Below, piece by piece: positions 1 through 5,250 of a stretch of DNA of 5,294 nt (the stretch's first letter is position 1; the number at the start of each line of letters is the position of its first letter). The notes beneath the pieces were generated by a model that was not told where the DNA came from, ran no database searches, and was given only the letters and a program-made list of their open reading frames with translations. This DNA comes from CAYUQT01 sp964596165 (GTDB taxonomy: Bacteria; Planctomycetota; Phycisphaerae; UBA1845; JAFGLZ01), in assembly GCA_964596165.1 (NCBI GenBank), contig CAZQTW010000140.1:1-5294 (forward strand), written 5' to 3'. Position numbers and translations under genes: made by a program.

Positions 1-327
1 GTCACCGGGGTAGTAGTACGAGCCGCGGTAGCCATAGCTGCCCGTGGCCACCAGGTCGGTCGTAGCCAAATCGGCGTAACGTGTGATCGTATCCCACTGT
101 CCAGCGTCGTCATACGTGAAATCGACTCGCTTCTCAGCCACGGCGTTGCCGCCCTGAACACCGTGTTGCCGGATCGACGCGAGGCGGCCGAAGCCATCGT
201 AGACATAATCTGTGACGGAATCGGCCGTACCGCCGATGGTCGTGGCAACCTGCGTCCGGCGGCCGAGGTCGTCGTAGTCATATGTCAGAACGATCGCCGG
301 TGTGAGGCCGGCGGGAGGGAAAAGGTG
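1..327 (-). pseudogene. RHS/YD-repeat protein fragment, 5'-truncated at a palindromic repeat and cut by the window edge
   Basis: The minus-strand frame is open from an in-frame TGA at 328-330 down to base 1. It encodes about 109 residues rich in YD-repeat units: YDYDDLGRRTQV, then YVYDGFGRLASI, then FTYDDAGQWDTITRY, ending in a Tyr/Gly-rich stretch (SYGYRGSYYYPGD). RHS/YD repeats form the large beta-cage shell of secreted polymorphic toxins and wall-associated proteins. There is no ATG, GTG or TTG at the head of the fragment. Its first codons (about 319-327) are read out of the inverted repeat of element A, so the 5' end of the original gene has been lost or displaced at that element. The 3' part lies outside the window, so the toxin or C-terminal domain cannot be assessed. 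RHS assignment is firm; pseudogene status is inferred from the missing start and the boundary at the repeat. Confidence 0.8.
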
Positions 328-380
328 TCAGGAACCGTTTTCCTTTGACGGAGAAACGGTTCCTGACACCTTTTGTCTCC
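319..380. repeat. Palindromic repeat element A (REP/MITE-like)
   Basis: A perfect 21-bp inverted repeat: the left arm 320-340 begins AAAAGGTGTCAGGAACCG, and the right arm is 354-374. The 13-nt loop can extend the stem by about 3 bp (TCC with GGA) around a bulged G. The right end continues as TGTCTCC to 380. The same arms recur in element B. The element lies 5 bp past the stop codon of the SseB-like gene, so the transcript could fold it as a 3'-end hairpin, although no long T-run follows. Its sequence also makes up the 5' end of the RHS fragment. No transposase is present; a REP or non-autonomous MITE is the likely class. Confidence 0.85.
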
Positions 381-385
381 AGCGA

Positions 386-745
386 CTACTGAGCACCTTC
401 CACAGATTGATAGAACGGCAGACAGACACTTGCGACTTGGCGCTCTTGGTTTGCGTCCATCAGCAGGATGTCTAGGTGTTCTTGCCTGACAAATATCGAG
501 GCGAAAACACGCTGTATTCGTTCTACGATCGCCTTGTCCACTTCCGACGCGGAACGCAAGGCGAGTACGATGCCTTCTTCGGCAGTGTCGCGTTCGAGGC
601 TGCACCTTGCCAAGTATGCTTCCTCTATGCTGTTGCTTTCCTTGAAGAGAAGGATCAGTTCCTGTTTCAACAGCCTCTCGCTACGGCCGTCCTGTTCATG
701 CAGAAATCGCAACTCTTGCGGATGTACCTCTTCAAACAATGTCAT
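386..745 (-). CDS. SseB C-terminal-domain-like protein, candidate immunity protein
   Basis: 119 residues, cytoplasmic, with no signal peptide or membrane segment. The features fit the C-terminal domain of the SseB (enhanced serine sensitivity) family: an N-terminal HPQELRFL segment, a helix ending at about residue 35, the core IEEAYLARCSLE (40-51), a strand GIVLALRSASEVD (58-70), a helix with VERIQRVFASI (74-84), EHLDILLMD (89-97), and a near-terminal PFY (110-112). The N-terminal SseB domain is absent. I chose the ATG at 745-743 because it overlaps the stop of the upstream gene (TAATG) and has an AGGGAG Shine-Dalgarno 8 nt upstream. A start at 805 is also open but would overlap the upstream gene by 61 bp. 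The two genes are therefore one operon with coupled translation. The biochemical role of the domain is not known to me. Lying beside RHS sequence suggests an immunity role, but this is inference. The gene ends 5 bp before element A. Confidence 0.75.
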   Translation of the reverse strand: MTLFEEVHPQELRFLHEQDGRSERLLKQELILLFKESNSIEEAYLARCSLERDTAEEGIVLALRSASEVDKAIVERIQRVFASIFVRQEHLDILLMDANQERQVASVCLPFYQSVEGAQ

Positions 746-1119
746 TACAGGAACTCCCTGGCGGCGTCTGTGGCATCCTTGAGGGTTTGGTGTAACGTGC
801 CCCAAGCGATCACACGAACTTCGTCTGGACCAAAAGACTCAGCGAGGGTCTTGAGGGACAGCATGACGTATACAGGCATGGGCCAATGTTGAATCGGGAA
901 GAGAGTCATGCCACGCCATTTTGACGCCAGCAGAAGCTCTTGAATGGATTCGGTGGAGACGCCACATTCTGCGCCGCTGAGCGCTGGGTCTACCCGGACG
1001 AGCATGTAATCATCTCGATTCCCGTCTCGAAGTCTTTGGAGGGCAACACAAGCTCGCGGCAGCGTCAAGGGTCTGTATTCACCTGCGGTGGTCAGGTAGA
1101 AATTAGGAGCATCTGTCAT
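745..1119 (-). CDS. Unrecognised 124-aa protein, first gene of a two-gene immunity-like operon
   Basis: I do not recognise a named family with certainty. The protein is soluble-looking, with no signal peptide and no transmembrane segment. Visible features: an N-terminal strand region NFYLTTAGEYRPLTL (6-20), a basic helix around ALQRLRDGNRDD (26-37), a strand YMLVRVDPALSG (38-49), a segment ELLLASKWRGMTLFPI (61-76) typical of small mixed alpha/beta proteins, a Pro/Trp-rich turn HWPMPVYVM (78-86), and a C-terminal helix (about 108-123). The ATG at 1119-1117 has a weak GAGAGG at 1131-1136, 11 nt upstream. The TAA stop shares its last A with the next gene's ATG (TAATG), so the two proteins are probably made together. 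Element B begins about 40 bp upstream, leaving little room for a dedicated promoter; transcription may come from within or beyond the element. Size, soluble character and pairing fit immunity proteins of polymorphic toxins, but no function is shown. Confidence 0.65.
   Translation of the reverse strand: MTDAPNFYLTTAGEYRPLTLPRACVALQRLRDGNRDDYMLVRVDPALSGAECGVSTESIQELLLASKWRGMTLFPIQHWPMPVYVMLSLKTLAESFGPDEVRVIAWGTLHQTLKDATDAAREFL
754..759 (-). promoter_or_regulatory. Ribosome binding site of the SseB-like gene
   Basis: AGGGAG on the minus strand lies 8 nt before the ATG at 745-743, inside the last codons of the upstream gene. It supports the internal start over the in-frame ATG at 805, which would force a long overlap. 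Confidence 0.6.
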
Positions 1120-1160
1120 TCTAACGTTTGCCTCTCGGCTTCACTGTCAGTATGGCGGAG

Positions 1161-1253
1161 GGAAAAGGTGTCAGGAACCGTTTTCCTTTGGCATAACCTG
1201 CTTGAGCAGGAAAAAGGTGAACGGAGAAACGGTTCCTGACACCTTTTGTCTCC
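1161..1253. repeat. Palindromic repeat element B, second copy of the element A family with a longer loop
   Basis: The same perfect 21-bp arms as element A are present: left arm 1163-1183 and right arm 1227-1247. Here the loop is 43 nt and holds its own hairpin, CCTGC TTGA GCAGG (1197-1210), plus a further CCTTT/AAAGG pairing (1185-1189 with 1213-1217). Both copies share the left context GGAGGGAAAAGG and the right end CCTTTTGTCTCC. The element lies between the sialidase tail and the two-gene operon. Confidence 0.85.
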
Positions 1254-1288
1254 TTGACACCTTTTGTCTCCTGACACCTTTTGTCTCC
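1237..1288. repeat. Three tandem copies of the element right end (17-mer)
   Basis: TGACACCTTTTGTCTCC occurs at 1237-1253, 1255-1271 and 1272-1288, with 1-nt and 0-nt spacers. A single copy is at 364-380 in element A. The array looks like local expansion of the terminal half-palindrome by slippage or unequal exchange. In the minus-strand sialidase frame it is translated as KVSGDKRCQGDKRCQEPF. Confidence 0.85.
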
Positions 1289-1556
1289 CCAACTTATACT
1301 CCTTGAGCATTCTCTTCGTCTCGTTGGTCTCGTGAACGCCCCCACCGTGATCGGCCAGCCGGTTGACCACGACGCGGAGCCGGCTGCCCGGGCTGACGAG
1401 CTTCCCCGCTTTGATGTCGGCCTCCGTGATCTTGGCCATTAGAATTTCCTGCGCGCCTTTCTGGTAACGGCCCCGGTCATAGATGACGTAAAGAAAGCCG
1501 TTGCTCCCTTCGACGCCGTCGGGATAGGAGACCTTGGCGCGGCCGTCGAGAAGCAG

Positions 1557-2492
1557 CTACTGCGGACAGGTCTTTCCCTCGTCATCCGAGAGCATCGCGG
1601 TCAAATTCGTCCGCGAATTCGGATCGTCGTTGAGCACCAGCAGCAGCGAGCCCGACTTCAGCCTGCGCAGATGAAACCGCGCGTTCACGCCCCGCTCCTT
1701 GGTCAACGGTCGGTCGTTCTTCCATGTCGCCCCCCGGTCGAAAGACTCGATCTGGGCGATTCCGTAGGTCGCGCGCGACAAGGTGAGCAGGCTCCCGTCT
1801 CGTCGCTCAACCACCATCTGTTCCGAAAAGCTCCCGCTGACGATCGGCGTCTTTGAAAGAAAGTGAAACGTCTTCCCCTGATCGCGCGATACGTAGAATC
1901 TGGTTCGTTCCGGGTCATTTTTATCGAAACTGTCCACAGGCCTGAGCCACTCGCCGCCCGACAGCACCGTCGGCTTGTTCAACGCGCTGCCGTACCCGGC
2001 AAACACCGGTGCTTTCCATGTCGGCGAAGCGACGTCGGCGTTATCCGTGCGAAAACCCCATACCGAGAACGTGCCGTGGGCGTCCGACACCGCCAGATTG
2101 CGGTTGACAAACCACCACATCCGGCCCGCGGGATCGATCCACAGATGAGGGTCGAGCGTGATCCCGCCGAAAAACGGCGTGGCGTCATACACCGCCACGG
2201 GCTTCGACCACGTCTTCCCGTCGTTGTCGCTCGTCACGAGCACGGCATAGTTCCCGTAGCCTCGCGCCCCTTCGATTAGTGGCCCGCAATACCAGGTCGC
2301 CCAGAGCCGGCCCTTCGCCGTGCGCTCGATGCTCGGAATCCCCTGCCACATTCGCATGCGCGGCCAGTAAATCGGCCCGGGAGCCAGTTGAAGTGTCGGC
2401 GGCGTCAACGTGGGCACGCCGAACTGCTCGGGTGACTGCGCATGAACGATCGTGGCGCACGACACCAATAAGCAAGGCAACAGGAATCTCAT
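1557..2492 (-). CDS. Secreted sialidase-like (BNR/Asp-box) protein, prematurely terminated
   Basis: 311 residues up to a TAG. An N-terminal signal peptide MRFLLPCLLVSCATIVHA with probable cleavage before Q19 sends it out of the cytoplasm. The body is a six-bladed beta-propeller type with four Asp-box motifs: SDNDGKTW (88-95), SRDQGKTF (202-209), SFDRGATW (250-257), and a degenerate SDDEGKTC (302-309) in which the usual Trp is Cys. GIPSIERTAKGRLWATW (51-67) matches the N-terminal region of the sialidase superfamily that carries an Arg of the active site. Relatives hydrolyse terminal sugar residues or bind glycans; the exact substrate cannot be told. The expected final ~90 residues continue in the same frame after the stop, so this is one gene broken by a nonsense codon and probably inactive. 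No Shine-Dalgarno precedes the ATG, and a repeat cluster starts 6 bp upstream. Confidence 0.8.
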   Translation of the reverse strand: MRFLLPCLLVSCATIVHAQSPEQFGVPTLTPPTLQLAPGPIYWPRMRMWQGIPSIERTAKGRLWATWYCGPLIEGARGYGNYAVLVTSDNDGKTWSKPVAVYDATPFFGGITLDPHLWIDPAGRMWWFVNRNLAVSDAHGTFSVWGFRTDNADVASPTWKAPVFAGYGSALNKPTVLSGGEWLRPVDSFDKNDPERTRFYVSRDQGKTFHFLSKTPIVSGSFSEQMVVERRDGSLLTLSRATYGIAQIESFDRGATWKNDRPLTKERGVNARFHLRRLKSGSLLLVLNDDPNSRTNLTAMLSDDEGKTCPQ

Positions 2493-2497
2493 GGTCT

Positions 2498-2646
2498 ACT
2501 ATTGAGGAGAAAAGGGGATACGTCCAGGAGAAAAGGGCAGGAGAAAAGCGGATACGTCCAATAATTCGCGTTTCACAACCGCCCCCCATCCTTCAATAGT
2601 TGGACTTATCCCCTGGTCCGGCTCTCTTATCCCCTGGTCCGGCTCT
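2498..2646. repeat. Second repeat family: REP-like cluster with direct and inverted units
   Basis: Left side: a 21-bp unit at 2506-2526 (begins GGAGAAAAGGGGATACGTCC), a shortened unit at 2527-2539, and a third at 2540-2560 with one change. Right side: two exact tandem 21-bp copies at 2605-2625 and 2626-2646 (begin CTTATCCCCTGGTCCGG). The sides are inverted relative to each other: GGGGATACGTCCA (2514-2526) pairs with TGGACTTATCCCC (2601-2613) at 12 of 13, and ACTATTGAGG (2498-2507) with CTTCAATAGT (2591-2600) at 9 of 10. The family differs from elements A and B but shares a GGAG...AAAAGG-type head. It abuts the sialidase start codon. Confidence 0.75.
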
Positions 2647-3207
2647 GGCATGTTATCCCTCCCTGCCGCCGCCGTCAATTTCAGTGAAGATGTCCCCTTG
2701 ATCTTCGCCTGCCCCTTGCTTCTCCCCGTTTCTTATGAGCAGTACCACCCTCAGTGGGGGATCTGCCTCGGGTTCAACTCCGCTTCGCGGCAGCGATCGT
2801 TGCCCAAAACCGACACCCAAGGAGCCTGCGGCACGCGGAGATTGCCGGCTGCGGGGAATCTTTGAAATCCGTCCGGCACGGGCAGAAACTTGGGCTACAC
2901 TTCTCTAGACGAGTTTGCCTGGTCGGATGAACCGTCATTGTTTTGCTGAGCGGCCCTCTGATTCGCCTGCCTGGTTGCCGCTAGCCGGTCAGCCGAGCAT
3001 TGCCCGGGTCCCGTCGGGAGATTTGCCGCAAGCCGCCCCGTCTTCCCAGAATTCGCATCTTGTGCGTGGCTTGTGCTTCCCCCGAGGACTACGGCGTGAC
3101 GATTCACGGCGTCTTCGGTTTCCGTTGGGCCGGCCACCGAGCCAGGAATTGTCGTCTTGCGAGCGGCCAAAGACACCTTCTTTCAAGTTCTTCTTCAACT
3201 TCGACCG
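2647..3207. other. About 560 bp with no convincing gene
   Basis: Several overlapping open frames of 69-102 codons exist here on both strands, but none has recognisable motifs, a good Shine-Dalgarno or protein-like periodicity. I see no tRNA, strong hairpin or clear sigma-70 promoter. The stretch presumably contains the promoter and leader of the BON gene. Two GGCACG motifs (near 2829 and 2875) were checked for sigma-54 spacing and do not fit. Confidence 0.5.
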
Positions 3208-3435
3208 ATGGAAACGGCCATGATTAACACCAACTTACGCCATCGGGTCTTCAGTGCACTGGAAGGCAACGTGCACCTGAGGGGCCGAGAATTCTCTTTA
3301 GAGGCAGACCAGGGGCGAGTCACCCTGCGGGGAAAGGTCCGTTCCTACTACCAGAAGCAGATGGCCCAAGAGGCCGTCCGGTATCTGGACGGGGTGAACG
3401 AGGTCAAGAACGAGGTCGAGGTTCTCCAGGCCTGA
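3208..3435 (+). CDS. Small BON-domain protein
   Basis: 75 residues, almost entirely one BON domain (about residues 9-73), the small alpha/beta fold found in OsmY and in proteins that bind lipids or membranes. Diagnostic features: an N-terminal helix LRHRVFSALEG, GRVTLRGKV (36-44, the GxVxLxGxV signature), a helix QKQMAQEAVRYL (49-60), and GVNEVKNEVEV (62-72). There is no signal peptide or membrane segment, so it is probably cytoplasmic, unlike periplasmic OsmY. The start is uncertain. ATG at 3208 gives the length stated; ATG at 3220 (four codons later) has a slightly better purine stretch upstream. An upstream TTG at 3157 would add 17 unconvincing residues. It stands alone on the plus strand and converges with the STAS gene 93 bp downstream. 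Stress or envelope association is family knowledge, not seen here. Confidence 0.8.
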   Translation: METAMINTNLRHRVFSALEGNVHLRGREFSLEADQGRVTLRGKVRSYYQKQMAQEAVRYLDGVNEVKNEVEVLQA

Positions 3436-3528
3436 GCCGGAGACGCCTCGCACCACCCATCGCCGAGCCGCGCCCGGGGGAAGCGGCCCAAAGCGGCGCT
3501 CTGCGCCACGTCCCGAAATAGCGACCTC

Positions 3529-3906
3529 CTATCGTGGCTGAGTCGGCGTGGTGCCCATCACCGCCTCTACGCGGTCTCCGTAGGCCGGCAGTCGATCTTC
3601 AAGCCGGCACGTCTCGAGCACCTCGCGGTTCTGCGGCGATAGACCCGAGAGCCGGATCACGCCGTCGCGTTTCGAGATTCGCCGCTGCAACAGCACCAAC
3701 TGGGCGATCAGAATGGACCGCAGCAGTTCCACCTCGTCCAGCTCCAGAACGAGCCGGTAGACAAGGTGCTTTTCCAAGAGTGACCAAATCCGGTCGGCTA
3801 GCCTGTCCACGTCGGGACAATCCGGGTCGAAGTTCCGCACCCGGACAAACAGCCAGCCCGGCCCGCGACTCAGATCGAGGTCACACCCTTCAGTTGTGAC
3901 CAGCAT
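3529..3906 (-). CDS. STAS-domain protein (anti-anti-sigma-factor-like)
   Basis: 125 residues forming one STAS fold: an N-terminal strand GPGWLFVRVRNFD (15-27), a helix LADRIWSLLEKH (36-47), the central strand RLVLELDEVELL (51-62), the post-strand helix RSILIAQLVLLQRRI (63-77), a strand GVIRLSGLS (82-90), and a helix NREVLETCRLEDRLP (93-107) followed by DRVEAVMG. The layout matches SpoIIAA/RsbV-type antagonists, which bind anti-sigma kinases and are switched by phosphorylation of a Ser in a DSSG motif. Here that place reads LLRSILI: Ser64 may align with the phosphorylated Ser, but the flanking Asp and Gly are missing, so kinase control is doubtful. No anti-sigma kinase or phosphatase gene is adjacent. 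The ATG start is supported by GGAGAGGG 9 nt upstream. It lies 157 bp downstream of ruvB on the same strand and may have its own promoter. Confidence 0.75.
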   Translation of the reverse strand: MLVTTEGCDLDLSRGPGWLFVRVRNFDPDCPDVDRLADRIWSLLEKHLVYRLVLELDEVELLRSILIAQLVLLQRRISKRDGVIRLSGLSPQNREVLETCRLEDRLPAYGDRVEAVMGTTPTQPR

Positions 3907-3915
3907 TTGAGGAAA

Positions 3916-3923
3916 CCCTCTCC
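3916..3923 (-). promoter_or_regulatory. Ribosome binding site of the STAS gene
   Basis: GGAGAGGG on the minus strand ends 9 nt before the ATG at 3906-3904. It is the clearest Shine-Dalgarno in the window and fixes this start. Confidence 0.6.
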
Positions 3924-4063
3924 GGCAGTGTGCGTGTTCCGTGACGCACCGTTTCGATACTCAAACCGGATCGGCCCCTTCAATCGTTTAATCTTACGTG
4001 GGCCGCCGTGTCCAGCAATACCCCTTGCGGATGCAACGGCCTAATCCCGGGGGCTTATGCGGC

Positions 4064-5098
4064 TCAATCGTTGAACAAATTGGGCGGCTCGGGCGGAGCT
4101 TCGCGGACCGGCGGCAGGAGCCCAAGGTGGTCGAACCCCGCCGGCGTCAGGCAGCGACCGCGGGGCGTTCGCACGATCAGTTCGCTCCGCAAAAGATAAG
4201 GCTCCACCTCGTCAATGAGTGTGTCGGCCGGCACGTTCAGAGTGTGGGCGACCGCCTCGACGCCGACCGGCCCACCGGCAAACACCCGAGCAATCGTCTT
4301 GAGGTACTTCCGGTCCTGGAGATCCAGCCCGACGGTGTCGATTCCCTGCATCTTCAGTGCGTCCCTGGTCACGGCGAGCGTGATGTGGCCGTCGGCCCGG
4401 CTGACCGCGTAATCGCGAACCCAGCGGAGACGGTTGTTCGCCACGCGGGGGGTACCGCGGCTTCGCTCGGCGATCTGCCGGGCCGCATCGGACGTAATTG
4501 CCACGCTCAGCTTCCCTGCGTTACGCACGACGATCTCCGACAGTTCGTCGACCGAGTAGAAATCGAGGTGCTCACGCATCTGAAAACGGTCGCGCAGCGG
4601 GGCTGAGAGAAGGCCCGTCCGGGTCGTGGCGCCGATCAGCGTGAACGGGCGCAACTGCATGTTGATCGTCCGGGCGTTGACTCCATCGCCCAGCGTCAGG
4701 TCGATCCGGAAATCCTCCATGGCCGGATAGAGGAATTCCTCGACCGCCTTCTGCATTCGGTGGATCTCGTCGATGAACAGGATGGACCGCTCTTCGGCGT
4801 TGGTCAGATAGGGAATCAGGTCTTTTGGAGCCTTCAAAGTGGCCCCGCTGGCAATCTGAAAACTCACCCCTAGGTCGCGGGGAATGCACGTGGCGAAGGT
4901 CGTCTTGCCCAACCCCGGCGGCCCGTCGAACAGAATGTGCCCCAGCGGCTCGTCCCGCTTGCGGGCCGCGTCCACGGCGATCTCGATCCGCTCATAGACG
5001 GCCCGCTGCCCGACCATTTCCCGCATCGACTGCGGTCGCAGCGCCCGATCGTCTTCGGCTTGCTTGGCGAGCGATTGCAGGAGGGGTTCGCGGGTCAT
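4064..5098 (-). CDS. ruvB: Holliday junction branch migration ATPase RuvB
   Basis: 344 residues from the ATG at 5098, close to the usual 330-350. RuvB is the hexameric AAA+ motor that, loaded by RuvA, drives Holliday junction branch migration in recombinational repair. Visible motifs: the N-terminal LRPQSMREMVGQ, Walker A GPPGLGKTT (59-67), Walker B ILFIDEIH (106-113), the RuvA-contacting hairpin region FRIDLTLGDGVNARTINMQL (130-149), sensor 1 IGATTRTG (155-162), the arginine-finger segment APLRDRF (166-172), sensor 2 RGTPRVANN (214-222), and the C-terminal winged-helix domain from DRKYLKTIARVFAGGPVG to TPRGRCLTPAGFDHLGL (about 262-327). All key residues are present, so it should be functional. 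The frame stays open to 5221, but the extra 41 residues (WWAAPSVEG...) have no family counterpart and would overlap the promoter candidate. No strong Shine-Dalgarno precedes the chosen ATG. ruvA and ruvC are not adjacent within the window. Confidence 0.95.
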   Translation of the reverse strand: MTREPLLQSLAKQAEDDRALRPQSMREMVGQRAVYERIEIAVDAARKRDEPLGHILFDGPPGLGKTTFATCIPRDLGVSFQIASGATLKAPKDLIPYLTNAEERSILFIDEIHRMQKAVEEFLYPAMEDFRIDLTLGDGVNARTINMQLRPFTLIGATTRTGLLSAPLRDRFQMREHLDFYSVDELSEIVVRNAGKLSVAITSDAARQIAERSRGTPRVANNRLRWVRDYAVSRADGHITLAVTRDALKMQGIDTVGLDLQDRKYLKTIARVFAGGPVGVEAVAHTLNVPADTLIDEVEPYLLRSELIVRTPRGRCLTPAGFDHLGLLPPVREAPPEPPNLFND

Positions 5099-5141
5099 GG
5101 TCGGCGGATCAGAAACCTGAACAGTTGTTAACCAAGGTGTC

Positions 5142-5150
5142 AATATACCA
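5142..5150 (-). promoter_or_regulatory. Candidate extended -10 promoter of ruvB
   Basis: The minus strand reads TGG TATATT, that is, TGn plus a -10 box with 5 of 6 matches to TATAAT (5147-5142). The -35 (TTTATC or similar, near 5164-5169) is weak, as is common for extended -10 promoters. Transcription would begin near 5135, giving a leader of roughly 37 nt to the ATG at 5098. This also argues against the longer start at 5221. Motif-based only. Confidence 0.4.
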
Positions 5151-5250
5151 GAAATCCCGGATTGATAAAGAGCGGACGATTCGGCGAAATCGCCCTCCAC
5201 GCTGGGTGCTGCCCACCACATCGCCAGCCGTCCCGCTTCTTTCGCGTTCT

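Larger units (their letters stand above)
1116..1556 (-). pseudogene. C-terminal part of the sialidase-like gene, separated by a nonsense codon and fused to repeat-derived sequence
   Basis: This is the in-frame continuation of the upstream sialidase gene after its TAG at 1557-1559. It reads LLLDGRAKVSYPDGVEGS, then FLYVIYDRGRYQKGAQEIL, then MAKITEADIKAGKLVSPGSRL. The KVSYPDG and YVIYDRGRY segments are what I expect for the last blades of planctomycete BNR/sialidase proteins, and the match continues to about KRMLKEYKLG (to about 1288). From there the frame runs into the tandem right-end repeats and element B and is translated as repeat-derived peptide, ending at 1116, inside the start of the next gene. 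An ATG at 1439 could in principle restart translation, but no function is expected from the isolated tail. Confidence 0.75.

Noticed and set aside
476..892. 138-codon plus-strand open frame across the two-gene operon
   Set aside because: It is antisense to the SseB-like gene and its partner, whose coupled start and stop and domain match make the minus strand the coding one.
2490..2492. Lipoprotein signal in the sialidase (LVSC at residues 9-12)
   Set aside because: The cysteine is at residue 12, too early for a normal lipoprotein signal peptide. A signal peptidase I site after VHA at residue 18 fits better.
2650..2865. 71-codon plus-strand open frame
   Set aside because: It starts at the edge of the repeat cluster, has no Shine-Dalgarno and no recognisable domain.
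2826..2895. Sigma-54-like GGCACG motifs upstream of the BON gene
   Set aside because: The GG to GC distance is not the required 12 bp in either case.
2895..3176. 93-codon minus-strand open frame in the gap before the BON gene
   Set aside because: Low-complexity, Gln/Asn/Ser-rich translation with no motif and no good ribosome binding site; other frames of similar size overlap it on both strands.
3495..3507. Short hairpin GGCGC-TCT-GCGCC between the convergent BON and STAS genes as a terminator
   Set aside because: The stem is only 5 bp with no T-run on either strand; it is expected by chance in GC-rich DNA.
3998..4606. Long plus-strand open frame of 202 codons
   Set aside because: It lies antisense to the ruvB winged-helix and AAA+ coding region, and its translation has no family motifs. 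It is a shadow of a GC-rich gene.
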